From positions 98,183-162,182 of the forward strand of contig NZ_BBIQ01000011.1 of NCBI RefSeq assembly GCF_000730565.1: a stretch of 64,000 nt of DNA. The letters are read 5' to 3'. The DNA comes from Pseudomonas fulva NBRC 16637 = DSM 17717. Its GTDB lineage: Bacteria; Pseudomonadota; Gammaproteobacteria; Pseudomonadales; Pseudomonadaceae. The translations under genes and the position numbers were made by a program. This document shows, piece by piece, positions 36,848-46,162 of the stretch (position 1 is the first letter of the stretch; each line of letters starts with the position of its first letter). A model generated the notes under the pieces. The model searched no databases, had not been told where the DNA came from, and saw nothing but the letters and a program-made list of their open reading frames with translations.

Positions 36848-37747
36848 ATGACCTTGCAGTATCCAACCATCGCCGATTGCGTCGGCAATACGCCCCTGGT
36901 TCGCCTGCAGCGCCTGGCTGGCCAGACCAGCAATACCTTGCTGCTCAAGCTCGAGGGCAACAATCCTGCCGGCTCGGTCAAGGATCGCCCCGCGCTGTCG
37001 ATGATCGCCCGTGCAGAATCGCGCGGTCAGATCAAACCCGGCGATACGCTGATCGAAGCCACTTCCGGCAACACCGGCATCGCCTTGGCCATGGCGGCGG
37101 CAATCAAGGGTTACAAGATGATCCTGATCATGCCCGACAACTCCACGGCCGAACGCAAGGCGGCGATGGCAGCCTACGGCGCCGAGCTGATCCTGGTGAC
37201 CAAGGAAGAGGGCATGGAAGGGGCCCGCGACCTGGCCCAGCAGCTGGAAGCCGATGGCCGTGGCGTGGTGCTCGACCAGTTCGCCAACGGTGACAACCCG
37301 ATTGCGCACTACACCAGTACCGGCCCGGAAATCTGGCAGCAGACCCAGGGGCGCGTTACCCACTTCATCAGTTCGATGGGCACTACCGGGACCATCATGG
37401 GGTGCTCGCAGTACCTCAAGGAGCAGAACCCTGCGGTGCAGATCGTCGGCTTGCAGCCGATGGAAGGCGCGGCCATTCCGGGTATTCGCCGCTGGCCCCA
37501 GGAATACCTGCCAAAAATCTTCGACGCAGCCCGGGTCGATCGCATCGTCGACATGTCCCAGGACGAGGCCGAGCAGACCATGCGCAGGCTTGCTCGTGAA
37601 GAGGGCATTTTCTGCGGCGTGTCTTCCGGTGGTGCAGTCGCCGCCATGCTGCGCCTGTCCCGGGAGGTGGAAAATGCCACGTTGGTGGCCATCATCTGCG
37701 ACCGCGGCGACCGTTACCTGTCCACTGGCCTGTTCGATCCGAGCTAA
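36848..37747 (+). CDS. cysM: Cysteine synthase B
   Basis: CysM makes cysteine from O-acetylserine and sulphide or thiosulphate with pyridoxal phosphate. The 299-residue product has the PLP Lys in NNPAGSVKDRPAL, the TSGNTGIALA loop and the phosphate-binding GTTGT. ATG 36848 (MTLQYPTIADCVG) is chosen; the frame continues upstream to 36809. Its TAA stop is followed directly by the rlmD ATG. Confidence 0.94.
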   Translation: MTLQYPTIADCVGNTPLVRLQRLAGQTSNTLLLKLEGNNPAGSVKDRPALSMIARAESRGQIKPGDTLIEATSGNTGIALAMAAAIKGYKMILIMPDNSTAERKAAMAAYGAELILVTKEEGMEGARDLAQQLEADGRGVVLDQFANGDNPIAHYTSTGPEIWQQTQGRVTHFISSMGTTGTIMGCSQYLKEQNPAVQIVGLQPMEGAAIPGIRRWPQEYLPKIFDAARVDRIVDMSQDEAEQTMRRLAREEGIFCGVSSGGAVAAMLRLSREVENATLVAIICDRGDRYLSTGLFDPS

Positions 37748-39106
37748 ATGTCCAAGAAGAAAACCAACAGCGGCCTGCGCTTTCAGCCAGCCGGTGGCAA
37801 TCGTAGTCCCCAGGTTCCCGTGGGCAAGAAGCAACGGCTGGTCGTCGAGCGCCTGTCAGGGGACGGTCGCGGTATTGCCTTCCATGAAGGGCGCACCTGG
37901 TTCGTCACCGGCGCCCTGGCAGGCGAGGAGGTCGAGTCGAGGGTGCTCAATGCCCGTGGCAAAGTGGTCGAGGCGCGGCTGGAGCGGGTGCTCCAGGCCA
38001 GTCCCGAGCGCCGCGATGCCCCGTGCAAGTACTACGGCCAGTGCGGGGGGTGCAACCTTCAGCACCTGCCCCACGAGGCCCAGCTAGCGCTCAAACAGCG
38101 CACCCTGGCCGAGCAACTGCAACGGGTGGCCGGTGTGCAGCCCGAGCAGTGGGCCGCGCCCTTGACCGGGGCCGCTTTCGGCTACCGTCGTCGCGCCCGT
38201 GTGGCCGTGCGCTGGGACCCCAAGACCCGCCAGTTGGCCGTCGGCTTCAGGGCGCAGGCCAGTCAGGACATCGTTGCCATCGATGATTGCCTGGTGCTGG
38301 TACAGCCCTTGCAGTCGATCCTGCGTCACTTGCCTACGGTGCTGCGCTCGTTGGTCAAGCCCCAGGCCCTGGGCCATGTGGAACTGTTCAGCGGCACGGC
38401 CGAGGCGGTGCTGGTGCGTCATGTCGCGCCGTTGCCGCCCGACGATGTAGCGCGCTTGCAGGCGTTCTGCGCCGAGGCCAACGCGCAGCTGTGGTTGCAG
38501 GGTGAAGGCGAGCCGCAGCCGGTGGATGCCACTGGGCCGTTGGGTTTCGTCCTGGCGCCTTGGCAGCTGCAGCTGGACTGGCGCCCCGGCGACTTCGTGC
38601 AGGTCAATGCCCAGGTCAATACCGCCATGATCGAGCAGGCCCTGGCCTGGCTCGCTCCGCAGCCCGAAGAGCGGGTACTGGACTTGTTCTGCGGCCTGGG
38701 CAATTTTGCCTTGCCGCTGGCACGGCACGCTCGTGAGGTGGTGGCGGTAGAGGGCGTGCAGGCCATGGTCGATCGCGCGGCGGCCAACGCCCGCGGCAAC
38801 GATGTGCATAACGCGCAGTTTTTTCAGGCCGATTTATCGCAGCCGTTGACGGGCATGGAATGGGCCGCCGAGGGCTTTTCTGCGGTACTCTTGGACCCAC
38901 CGCGCGACGGTGCATGGGAGGTGGTGCAAGGCATCGCCCGTCTTGGGGCCAAGCGGCTGGTCTATGTATCGTGCAACCCGGCCACGCTGGCGCGAGACGC
39001 CCAAGTGCTGGTCGGGCAGGGGTACCGGTTAACAAGGGCCGGGATTCTCGACATGTTTCCTCAAACGGCGCATGTCGAAGCCATGGCGTTATTCGAAGTG
39101 GGCTAG
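37748..39106 (+). CDS. rlmD: 23S rRNA (uracil(1939)-C(5))-methyltransferase
   Basis: RlmD (RumA) methylates U1939 of 23S rRNA from S-adenosylmethionine and carries a [4Fe-4S] cluster. The 452-residue protein has an N-terminal TRAM domain ([19 protein letters not shown]), the cluster cysteines in [10 protein letters not shown], the SAM motif [15 protein letters not shown] and the catalytic Cys in [12 protein letters not shown] after LDPPRDG. It begins directly after the cysM stop. Confidence 0.95.
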   Translation: MSKKKTNSGLRFQPAGGNRSPQVPVGKKQRLVVERLSGDGRGIAFHEGRTWFVTGALAGEEVESRVLNARGKVVEARLERVLQASPERRDAPCKYYGQCGGCNLQHLPHEAQLALKQRTLAEQLQRVAGVQPEQWAAPLTGAAFGYRRRARVAVRWDPKTRQLAVGFRAQASQDIVAIDDCLVLVQPLQSILRHLPTVLRSLVKPQALGHVELFSGTAEAVLVRHVAPLPPDDVARLQAFCAEANAQLWLQGEGEPQPVDATGPLGFVLAPWQLQLDWRPGDFVQVNAQVNTAMIEQALAWLAPQPEERVLDLFCGLGNFALPLARHAREVVAVEGVQAMVDRAAANARGNDVHNAQFFQADLSQPLTGMEWAAEGFSAVLLDPPRDGAWEVVQGIARLGAKRLVYVSCNPATLARDAQVLVGQGYRLTRAGILDMFPQTAHVEAMALFEVG

Positions 39107-39202
39107 CCAGCTGGCCCCTTGGTGCGGCTTCCAGGGAATGGCAGCCGTGCGGTGATTGCCAGTGCACCCGCAGGGTGCGCTGTATGGAAAGGTAAAACAA
39201 AG

Positions 39203-41443
39203 ATGGTACAGGTGAGAGTGCACCAGCCGGTCAATACCGACGGCAGTATCAATCTCGAAGCGTGGTTGGACCATGTGGTCAGCGTCGATTCGGCGCTCGA
39301 CCGCGCAGCGCTCAAAGAGGCCTGCGAGTTTGCCCAGGAAGTCGAGAAGAAGGGCAACCCGGCCAAGCATTCCTGGGCCGATGGTACGTCGAGCTATCAG
39401 GCAGGTCTTGAGATCGCCGAGATCCTCGCGGACCTCAAGCTTGACCAGGACTCCCTGGTAGCGGCGGTCATCTACCGCGCTGTGCGAGAAGGCAAGGTCA
39501 CCCTGGCCGAAGTCAGCCAGCGCTTCGGGCCGGTCGTGTCCAAGCTGATCGATGGCGTGCTGCGCATGGCTGCGATCAGTGCCAGCCTCAGCCCCCGCCA
39601 GTCGCTGGTGCTCGGCTCCCAGGCGCAGGTCGAGAACCTGCGCAAGATGCTGGTGGCGATGGTCGACGACGTTCGCGTGGCGTTGATCAAGCTGGCCGAA
39701 CGCACCTGTGCCATTCGGGCGGTCAAGTCCGCTGACGACGAGAAGCGCCTGCGGGTGGCGCGGGAAGTGTTCGACATCTACGCCCCCCTGGCCCACCGTC
39801 TGGGTATCGGGCATATCAAGTGGGAACTGGAAGACCTGTCGTTCCGCTACCTCGAGCCCGAGCAGTACAAGCAGATCGCCAAGCTGTTGCACGAGCGCCG
39901 CCTGGACCGTGAACGCTTCATCAGCGATGTCATGAACCAGTTGCAGAACGAACTGCTGGCCACCGGGGTGAAGGCGGACATCAGTGGCCGCGCCAAGCAC
40001 ATCTACTCGATCTGGCGCAAGATGCAGCGCAAGGGCCTGGAATTCAGCCAGATCTACGACGTGCGCGCCGTGCGGGTTCTGGTCCCCGAGATACGCGACT
40101 GCTACACCGCCCTGGGTATCGTGCACACCTTGTGGCGTCACATCCCCAAGGAATTCGACGACTACATCGCCAACCCCAAGGAAAACGGCTACCGCTCCCT
40201 GCACACGGCTGTGATCGGCCCGGAAGGCAAGGTGCTGGAAGTGCAGATCCGCACCCACGGCATGCACGAGGAAGCGGAGCTTGGCGTCTGTGCCCACTGG
40301 CGATACAAGGGCACCGACGTCAAGCCCAGCTCAAACCACTACGAAGAAAAGATTTCCTGGCTGCGCCAGGTACTGGAGTGGCATGAAGAACTGGGCGACA
40401 TCGGGGGGCTGGCCGAGCAACTGCGGGTCGACATCGAGCCCGACCGGGTGTACGTATTCACCCCGGACGGTCACGCCATCGACCTGCCAAAAGGGGCGAC
40501 ACCCCTGGACTTCGCCTACCGGGTACACACCGAGATCGGCCACAACTGCCGGGGTGCCAAGATCAACGGGCGCATCGTGCCGCTCAACTACAGCCTGCAG
40601 ACTGGCGAGCAGGTCGAAATCATCACCAGCAAGCATGGCAACCCGAGCCGTGACTGGCTGAACTCGAACCTGGGCTATGTCACCACCTCGCGCGCGCGGG
40701 CCAAGATCGTGCACTGGTTCAAGCTGCAGGCGCGCGACCAGAACGTTGCCGCCGGCAAGACGCTGCTCGAACGCGAGCTCAGCCGGTTGGGCCTGCCGCA
40801 GGTCGACTTCGAGCGCCTGGCCGAGAAGACCAACGTCAAGACGGCCGAGGACATGTTTGCGTCCCTGGGGGCTGGGGACCTGCGCCTGGCGCACCTGGTC
40901 AACGCGGCGCAACAGCTGCTGGAGCCCGAGCGCATCGAGCAGATCGAACTGGTGCCGCGCAAGCCCAGTGGGCCGCGTGGGGGTAAGCGTGGCGACATCC
41001 AGATCCAGGGCGTGGGCAACCTGCTGACGCAGATGGCCGGTTGCTGCCAGCCCTTGCCTGGCGATGCCATCGTCGGCTACATCACTCAGGGGCGCGGGGT
41101 GAGCATCCACCGCCAGGATTGCGCCTCGGTGTTGCAGCTGGCCGGCAAAGAGCCAGAGCGCATGATCCAGGTCAGCTGGGGGCCGATACCGGTACAGACC
41201 TATCCGGTCGATATCGTCATCCGTGCCTATGACCGCCCCGGTTTGCTGCGCGATGTCTCCCAGGTGCTGCTCAACGAGAAGATCAACGTGCTGGCGGTCA
41301 ACACCCGCTCGAACAAGGAAGACAACACGGCGCTGATGTCGCTGACCATCGAGATTCCCGGTTTGGACGCCCTTGGGCGCTTGCTGGGGCGTATCTCGCA
41401 GTTGCCGAACATCATCGAGACACGGCGTAATCGTACGCCCTGA
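39203..41443 (+). CDS. relA: GTP pyrophosphokinase RelA
   Basis: RelA makes (p)ppGpp on ribosomes stalled with uncharged tRNA. The 746-residue protein has an N-terminal HD-type domain in which the HDxxED motif is lost (AVIYRAVREGK), a synthetase domain (EFDDYIANPKENGYRSLHTA), then TGS, a zinc-finger-like region (CCQPLPGDAIVGY) and a C-terminal ACT domain. The loss of the hydrolase motif and the EFDD motif mark it as RelA and not SpoT. Start chosen at MVQVRVHQ; the frame is open back to 39119. Confidence 0.97.
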   Translation: MVQVRVHQPVNTDGSINLEAWLDHVVSVDSALDRAALKEACEFAQEVEKKGNPAKHSWADGTSSYQAGLEIAEILADLKLDQDSLVAAVIYRAVREGKVTLAEVSQRFGPVVSKLIDGVLRMAAISASLSPRQSLVLGSQAQVENLRKMLVAMVDDVRVALIKLAERTCAIRAVKSADDEKRLRVAREVFDIYAPLAHRLGIGHIKWELEDLSFRYLEPEQYKQIAKLLHERRLDRERFISDVMNQLQNELLATGVKADISGRAKHIYSIWRKMQRKGLEFSQIYDVRAVRVLVPEIRDCYTALGIVHTLWRHIPKEFDDYIANPKENGYRSLHTAVIGPEGKVLEVQIRTHGMHEEAELGVCAHWRYKGTDVKPSSNHYEEKISWLRQVLEWHEELGDIGGLAEQLRVDIEPDRVYVFTPDGHAIDLPKGATPLDFAYRVHTEIGHNCRGAKINGRIVPLNYSLQTGEQVEIITSKHGNPSRDWLNSNLGYVTTSRARAKIVHWFKLQARDQNVAAGKTLLERELSRLGLPQVDFERLAEKTNVKTAEDMFASLGAGDLRLAHLVNAAQQLLEPERIEQIELVPRKPSGPRGGKRGDIQIQGVGNLLTQMAGCCQPLPGDAIVGYITQGRGVSIHRQDCASVLQLAGKEPERMIQVSWGPIPVQTYPVDIVIRAYDRPGLLRDVSQVLLNEKINVLAVNTRSNKEDNTALMSLTIEIPGLDALGRLLGRISQLPNIIETRRNRTP

Positions 41444-41528
41444 ACCACGTGTGCACGATTTGCGGGTAGACCGCCTCACCTGTGGGGCCGGTTTGCCCGC
41501 CAAGCCCGACCGTCAAGGACTTGCCTGA

Positions 41529-42362
41529 ATGACCTACACCCTCCAGGACCTGCTTCACCTCATGGCTCGCTTGCGCGACCCGCACTACGGCTGCCCCTGG
41601 GACCTGAAGCAGGACTATGCCAGCATCGTCCCGCACACCCTCGAAGAAGCTTACGAGGTGGCGGACACCATCGAACGCGGCGATTTCGAGGACTTGCAAG
41701 GCGAGTTGGGTGATCTGCTGTTCCAGGTGGTCTACTACAGCCAGCTTGCTCGGGAGGAGGGCCGTTTCGCGTTCGACGGCGTGGTGGATGGCATCACCCG
41801 CAAGCTCATTCGTCGCCACCCGCATGTCTTTCCGACCGGGGACCTGTATGCGCCGCTGGAGACGCCCAGCCTGAGCGATGCGCAGGTCAAGTCACGCTGG
41901 GAAGAAATCAAGGCGCAGGAGCGGGCGCAAAAAAGCCGACCAGAGCAGCTGTCGTTGCTCGACGATGTGCCGACGGCATTGCCTGCCTTGTCCCGGGCGG
42001 CCAAACTGCAAAAACGTGCGGCCACCGTCGGTTTCGACTGGCCCGAGGCCTTGCCGGTTGTGGACAAGGTGCGTGAGGAACTCGGCGAAGTGTTGCAGGC
42101 CATGGCCGACGGGGACAACGATGCGCTGGAAGACGAAGTAGGCGATTTGCTGTTCGCGGTGGTCAACCTGGCGCGTCACTTGAAACATGACCCTGAAAAC
42201 GCCTTGCGCCGAGCCAATCGCAAGTTCGAGCGACGTTTTCGCTTTATCGAGCAGGCGTTGCGTGACAGCGGCACTGCCATTGAAGATTGTAACCTTGATG
42301 CGCTGGACACCCTTTGGGGTGAAGCCAAGCGTCAGGAAAAGAACCTGCCCAGCTGCGGCTGA
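41529..42362 (+). CDS. mazG: Nucleoside triphosphate pyrophosphohydrolase MazG
   Basis: MazG hydrolyses nucleoside triphosphates to monophosphate and PPi, cleansing the nucleotide pool; in E. coli it also affects ppGpp levels and lies next to relA as here. The 277-residue product has two MazG domains (CPWDLKQDYASIVPHTLEEAYE; EELGEVLQAMADGDNDALEDEVGDLLFAVVNLAR) with the EExxE/ExxD metal ligands. It follows relA by 85 nt. Confidence 0.94.
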   Translation: MTYTLQDLLHLMARLRDPHYGCPWDLKQDYASIVPHTLEEAYEVADTIERGDFEDLQGELGDLLFQVVYYSQLAREEGRFAFDGVVDGITRKLIRRHPHVFPTGDLYAPLETPSLSDAQVKSRWEEIKAQERAQKSRPEQLSLLDDVPTALPALSRAAKLQKRAATVGFDWPEALPVVDKVREELGEVLQAMADGDNDALEDEVGDLLFAVVNLARHLKHDPENALRRANRKFERRFRFIEQALRDSGTAIEDCNLDALDTLWGEAKRQEKNLPSCG

Positions 42363-42388
42363 GCTGTTGCATAAGTGAGTGAACATTC

Positions 42389-42928
42389 ATGAGCCTTTCC
42401 CTTCGCGACCAATTGCTCAAAGCCGGGCTGGTCAACCAGAAACAGGTTTCTCAGGCCAACAAGGCTGAAAAGAAACAGAAGCGCCTGGAGCACAAAGGCC
42501 AGGTCGACGTGGACGATACCCAGCAGCGGCTGGCCAAGGAAGCCATGGCTGAAAAGGCCAAGCGTGATCAGGCGCTCAACCGTGAACAGCAGGAAAAAGC
42601 CGAAAAGAAGGCACGCGCCGCGCAGATCAAGCAACTGATCGAAGCGACCCGCCTGCCCAAGCTCACGACCGAGGATTACTACAACTTCGTCGACGACAAA
42701 AAGGTCAAACGTATCGCGGTCAACGCCCTGATGCGCAGCAAGTTGAGCAATGGTGCGCTGGCGGTGGTGTCCTACGGGGGCGGCTATGAGGTCATTCCCC
42801 GCGAGGCTGCCGTCAAGATTCAGGAACGCGACCCGGGCCGGGTATTACTGCTCAATACCCATGTCGAGGAAGCCGATGACGACGATCCGTATGCGGCGTA
42901 CAAGATCCCTGACGATCTGATGTGGTAA
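42389..42928 (+). CDS. DUF2058 (YaiL-like) nucleoprotein
   Basis: A 179-residue hydrophilic protein. The N-terminal half is strongly charged and helical (KAEKKQKRLEHKGQVDVD, NREQQEKAEKKARAAQIKQL), the C-terminal half carries EDYYNFVDDKKVKRIAVN, typical of DUF2058 (E. coli YaiL). A polynucleotide-related role has been suggested from old database names, but there is no firm function. It starts 26 nt after mazG. Confidence 0.85.
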   Translation: MSLSLRDQLLKAGLVNQKQVSQANKAEKKQKRLEHKGQVDVDDTQQRLAKEAMAEKAKRDQALNREQQEKAEKKARAAQIKQLIEATRLPKLTTEDYYNFVDDKKVKRIAVNALMRSKLSNGALAVVSYGGGYEVIPREAAVKIQERDPGRVLLLNTHVEEADDDDPYAAYKIPDDLMW

Positions 42929-43050
42929 CGCTGCAAGGCCCTGTCTGATCGTGAATCGGTTAGGCAGGGCCGCATTGTGTGCGCTGGGCCGCGAGGCGGC
43001 CCCTGGCACCACGACGACTATTCACGTCATGGTTTTTCAGAAGATCGCTG

Positions 43051-43233
43051 TCACTGCGTCGTGCGCTGCTTTTCCAGGTCTTCCAGTTCGACACGGTACT
43101 GTTGCGCCTCGTGCTCGTTGTGGAACATCCCGACCAACTGGCCCTGCTGGTGCACATCCCAGATCCGCACGCCTGCGGCCAGGCCTTCGTGGGACATTTT
43201 CGATTCGTCGCGTTCGGTCACTTGAACTGTCAT
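43051..43233 (-). CDS. Small conserved hypothetical protein (60 aa)
   Basis: A 60-residue acidic protein starting MTVQVTERDESKMSHEGL, with the central VRIWDVHQQGQLVGMFHNEHE and a charged coiled-coil-like end. ATG 43233 has GGAG 9 nt upstream; an extension to 43278 is in frame but lacks a ribosome-binding site. I recognise it as a conserved Pseudomonas orphan without known function. No hydrophobic segment is present. Confidence 0.65.
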   Translation of the reverse strand: MTVQVTERDESKMSHEGLAAGVRIWDVHQQGQLVGMFHNEHEAQQYRVELEDLEKQRTTQ

Positions 43234-43387
43234 CGTTAAACTCCACTTTTTCGGGTTGGGTGCGACAGTCTGTCGCACGCCTTATTTATAGAGTTTGTTA
43301 GCAGCCTAAGTAAATAAAACGGTCATGAAACAAGTTTCATGTAGCCATGGCATGCCCTGGCGCGACTGCCTTATGCCCGGCCAAAGA

Positions 43388-43412
43388 AAAGCCCCGCACA
43401 GGGCGGGGCTTT
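43388..43412. terminator. Bidirectional terminator before the DUF3108 gene end
   Basis: AAAGCCCCGC (43388-43397) and GCGGGGCTTT (43403-43412) form a perfect 10-bp stem. On the minus strand it follows the DUF3108 gene stop by about 35 nt and is followed by TTTTCTTT. Confidence 0.85.
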
Positions 43413-43448
43413 GCGTTGATTACGGCTAAACGCCGACAAACTCGAACG

Positions 43449-44159
43449 TTAGTTACCTTTGACCGACTTGCCATCGACCGTGCCGTCCTGCAGGACGATC
43501 ACGTATTCCTTGCCATCGGTTTCCACTTGGCGCAATTGCACCAGCAGGTAGTCCCAATTCTTGGCAAACCATAGCTCGGTGATGCGCTTGCTCTGGCTTG
43601 GATCACGCACACGTTCGACCTTGACGGCATCCACCTGGCCGGTCTTGGTGGTGACTTTTTCGGTGCCTAGCACGCGGAAGTCATAGGTATCGATCTCGTC
43701 ACCATCGACCACCTGATAAGTCATGCTCTTCTTGCCTGCGGCGACATCGTGCTGCAGCGCCAGTTGATAGGACGACTTGTCGAGCACCCCACGGTTGAGC
43801 GGCAGGGTGATGGCATCGCCACGATCGCTACCGGTCACTTTCTTGGCAGCCCAATCGAAGTTCAAGTCGACCTTCTTGGCCTTGCCAAGACCGCCGCGCT
43901 CGAAGTGGTAACGCTGCGGCAGCAAGGTATCGTTTTCCAGGCGCAACGAGCTTTGCTCGGTCAGGCTGGCGATCATCATTGACGCCTTGAAGTTCAGGTC
44001 CCAAGTGCCATCGGCATTCTTGACCAGGCTACGTTCGGCGGTGCCGCTCATGGGCAGTTGCTTCCAGTCGGCGGTGTAGCTGGCCGAGAACGGCTTCAGG
44101 TCTGCTGCCTGGAGGGGCAGGGCAAGCACGGCAAGAGCCAAGAGCAGGGCGCGACGCAT
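43449..44159 (-). CDS. DUF3108 periplasmic protein
   Basis: A 236-residue protein with a signal peptide (MRRALLLALAVLALPLQAADL) and a beta-rich DUF3108 domain (FSASYTADWKQLPMSGTAER; LWFAKNWDYLLVQLRQ). DUF3108 proteins are exported and some resemble lipoprotein-carrier folds, but function is unknown. It is 8 nt downstream of purN, so it is likely cotranscribed with purM-purN. Confidence 0.83.
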   Translation of the reverse strand: MRRALLLALAVLALPLQAADLKPFSASYTADWKQLPMSGTAERSLVKNADGTWDLNFKASMMIASLTEQSSLRLENDTLLPQRYHFERGGLGKAKKVDLNFDWAAKKVTGSDRGDAITLPLNRGVLDKSSYQLALQHDVAAGKKSMTYQVVDGDEIDTYDFRVLGTEKVTTKTGQVDAVKVERVRDPSQSKRITELWFAKNWDYLLVQLRQVETDGKEYVIVLQDGTVDGKSVKGN

Positions 44160-44167
44160 AGTATCTC

Positions 44168-44818
44168 CTAGGATCGAATCAAATGACCGCTGGCCGACAG
44201 GGGCTGGCCATCCAGTAATGCACCTTGTTCGCCAAGACGCAAGCGGCCGTTGGCGAACCAGTGAACAGCCATTGGGTAGATGACGTGTTCCTGTGCGTGA
44301 ACCCGCTGAGCCAGGCTTTGGACCGTGTCATCGGGTGCCACCGGCACGACAGCCTGTACGACCAACGGGCCCCCATCGAGTTCCTCGGTGACGAAATGGA
44401 CACTGCACCCATGCTCGGCATCCCCTGCTTCCAGGGCGCGTCGATGGGTGTGCAACCCTTTGTAGCGAGGCAGCAGCGAAGGATGGATGTTGAGCAGGCG
44501 ACCCTGGTAGTGGCGCACGAAGCCGCCACTGAGGATACGCATGAAACCCGCCAGCACCACCAGGTCCGGGGCGAACCCATCGATACACGCCACCAGGGCC
44601 GCATCGAAGGCTTCGCGGCCTTCGAATTCGGTATGGTCGAGTACTGCGGTTTCGATACCGGCAGCGGCTGCGCGCTGCAGGCCGTAGGCATCGGCGCGGT
44701 TGGAGATGACCGCGCCGATGCGCACGGCGCTGTCCGGGATGGCGCTGTCGATCAGCGCTTGCAGGTTGCTGCCGGAACCCGACAGCAGTACCACGACATT
44801 GCAGGGCTTGCTCGGCAT
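44168..44818 (-). CDS. purN: Phosphoribosylglycinamide formyltransferase
   Basis: PurN transfers a formyl group from 10-formyl-THF to glycinamide ribonucleotide in purine synthesis. The 216-residue product has NVVVLLSGSGSNLQAL, the active-site NIHPSLLP and the substrate loop GCSVHFVTEELDGGP. ATG 44818 shares one base with the purM stop (TGATG), so translation is coupled. The frame upstream is open to 44893 but overlaps purM. Confidence 0.95.
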   Translation of the reverse strand: MPSKPCNVVVLLSGSGSNLQALIDSAIPDSAVRIGAVISNRADAYGLQRAAAAGIETAVLDHTEFEGREAFDAALVACIDGFAPDLVVLAGFMRILSGGFVRHYQGRLLNIHPSLLPRYKGLHTHRRALEAGDAEHGCSVHFVTEELDGGPLVVQAVVPVAPDDTVQSLAQRVHAQEHVIYPMAVHWFANGRLRLGEQGALLDGQPLSASGHLIRS

Positions 44819-45876
44819 CAGTGTGCCTTGAGGTTCTGCAACTCGACCTGAGCAGCGCCCTCTGCGGCCTCGGTGATATGGCCGATGACCCAAGGCTGTT
44901 CGCCGGCGTTGCGCAGTTCGCTCAGGGCAGTTTCGACCTGGTCCTGGCCTACGCAGATCACCATGCCCACGCCGCAGTTGAGCACGCGGTGCATTTCATG
45001 CTCGTCGACGTTGCCCTTTTCCTGCAGGAAATCGAAGACGGCTGGGCGCTGCCAGCTGGCCACGTCGATGACCGCCTGGGCATTGGCCGGCAATACGCGC
45101 GGGATGTTGTCCAGCAGGCCGCCACCGGTGATGTGGGCCATGGCCTTGACTGCGCCAGTGTTCTTGATCAGTTGCAGCAGCGGCTTGACGTAGATGCGCG
45201 TTGGCGCCATCAGCAGGTCGGTCAGTGGCTGGCCGTCGAGCTGGGTGCTTTCGACGTCGGTGCCCGAGACTTCGAGGATCTTGCGGATCAACGAGTAACC
45301 GTTGGAGTGCGGGCCCGAGGATGGCAGAGCGATGAGCGCATCACCGGTGGCCACGCGCGAGCCGTCGATGATCTCGGCCTTTTCCACTACACCTACGCAG
45401 AAGCCCGCCAGGTCGTAGTCCTCACCTTCGTACATGCCCGGCATCTCGGCGGTTTCGCCACCAACCAGCGAGCAGCCCGCCAGTTCGCAACCTGCGCCGA
45501 TACCGGTGACCACGGTAGCCGCCACGTCCACGTTCAGCTTGCCAGTGGCGTAGTAATCCAGGAAGAACAGCGGTTCGGCGCCGCAAACTACCAGGTCGTT
45601 CACGCACATGGCGACCAGGTCCTGGCCGATGCTGTCGTGCTTGTTCAGGTTCAGCGCCAGGCGCAGCTTGGTGCCCACGCCGTCGGTGCCGGAGACCAGC
45701 ACCGGCTGCTTGTAGCCGGCCGGGATCTCGCAAAGGGCGCCGAAGCCGCCCAGGCCACCCATGACTTCAGGGCGTGCGGTGCGTTTTGCCACGCCCTTGA
45801 TGCGTTCGACCAGTGCTTCGCCGGCGTCGATGTCTACACCGGCGTCCTTGTAGCTCAGGGAGGGTTGCTTGCTCAT
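44818..45876 (-). CDS. purM: Phosphoribosylformylglycinamidine cyclo-ligase
   Basis: PurM closes the imidazole ring to make aminoimidazole ribonucleotide with ATP. The 352-residue product has the early [19 protein letters not shown], the ATP-binding [13 protein letters not shown] and [12 protein letters not shown]. It is the first gene of a minus-strand unit purM-purN-DUF3108. A TAAAAT hexamer lies on the minus strand near 45989 in the gap upstream. Confidence 0.96.
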   Translation of the reverse strand: MSKQPSLSYKDAGVDIDAGEALVERIKGVAKRTARPEVMGGLGGFGALCEIPAGYKQPVLVSGTDGVGTKLRLALNLNKHDSIGQDLVAMCVNDLVVCGAEPLFFLDYYATGKLNVDVAATVVTGIGAGCELAGCSLVGGETAEMPGMYEGEDYDLAGFCVGVVEKAEIIDGSRVATGDALIALPSSGPHSNGYSLIRKILEVSGTDVESTQLDGQPLTDLLMAPTRIYVKPLLQLIKNTGAVKAMAHITGGGLLDNIPRVLPANAQAVIDVASWQRPAVFDFLQEKGNVDEHEMHRVLNCGVGMVICVGQDQVETALSELRNAGEQPWVIGHITEAAEGAAQVELQNLKAH

Positions 45877-46162
45877 TGATCCAGGCCTTTAGGAGGGAGG
45901 GATTCGTAAAAACGACCCTGACGGCAAGGGCCGGCAGCCATGCAGCGGCTAACCGTGACATCAGTGGTCTGTGAAGGCGCGCGATTTTATCAGGGTTGCC
46001 GGGCAGCGGCCATCCTCCGGCCGACGGGCAGGTGAATTTAGGGCCCTTGCCCCTGCAAGATCGCCAGAAGCCTGGCCTTGCCGGTGCTACCTTTAACCGT
46101 GCCGCTTGAGGTGTGAGCGCTGAAGCTTGAAACTCGCCGTTCCAGATCACAAGGACACAACG

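Noticed and set aside
39089..40297. A 402-codon minus-strand frame opposite relA
   Set aside because: Shadow of relA; low-complexity product without family features.
39203..41443. Reading this gene as spoT
   Set aside because: The HDxxED hydrolase motif is lost (AVIYRAVREGK) and the synthetase carries EFDDY, which is the RelA pattern.
41480..41516. REP-like sequence upstream of mazG
   Set aside because: Only one arm resembles a REP element and no convincing inverted repeat could be drawn.
42937..42971. Hairpin GGCCCTGTCT/AGGCAGGGCC after the DUF2058 gene as a terminator
   Set aside because: It contains a G-T pair, has a 14-nt loop and no T-tract; possible but not strong enough to list as a feature.
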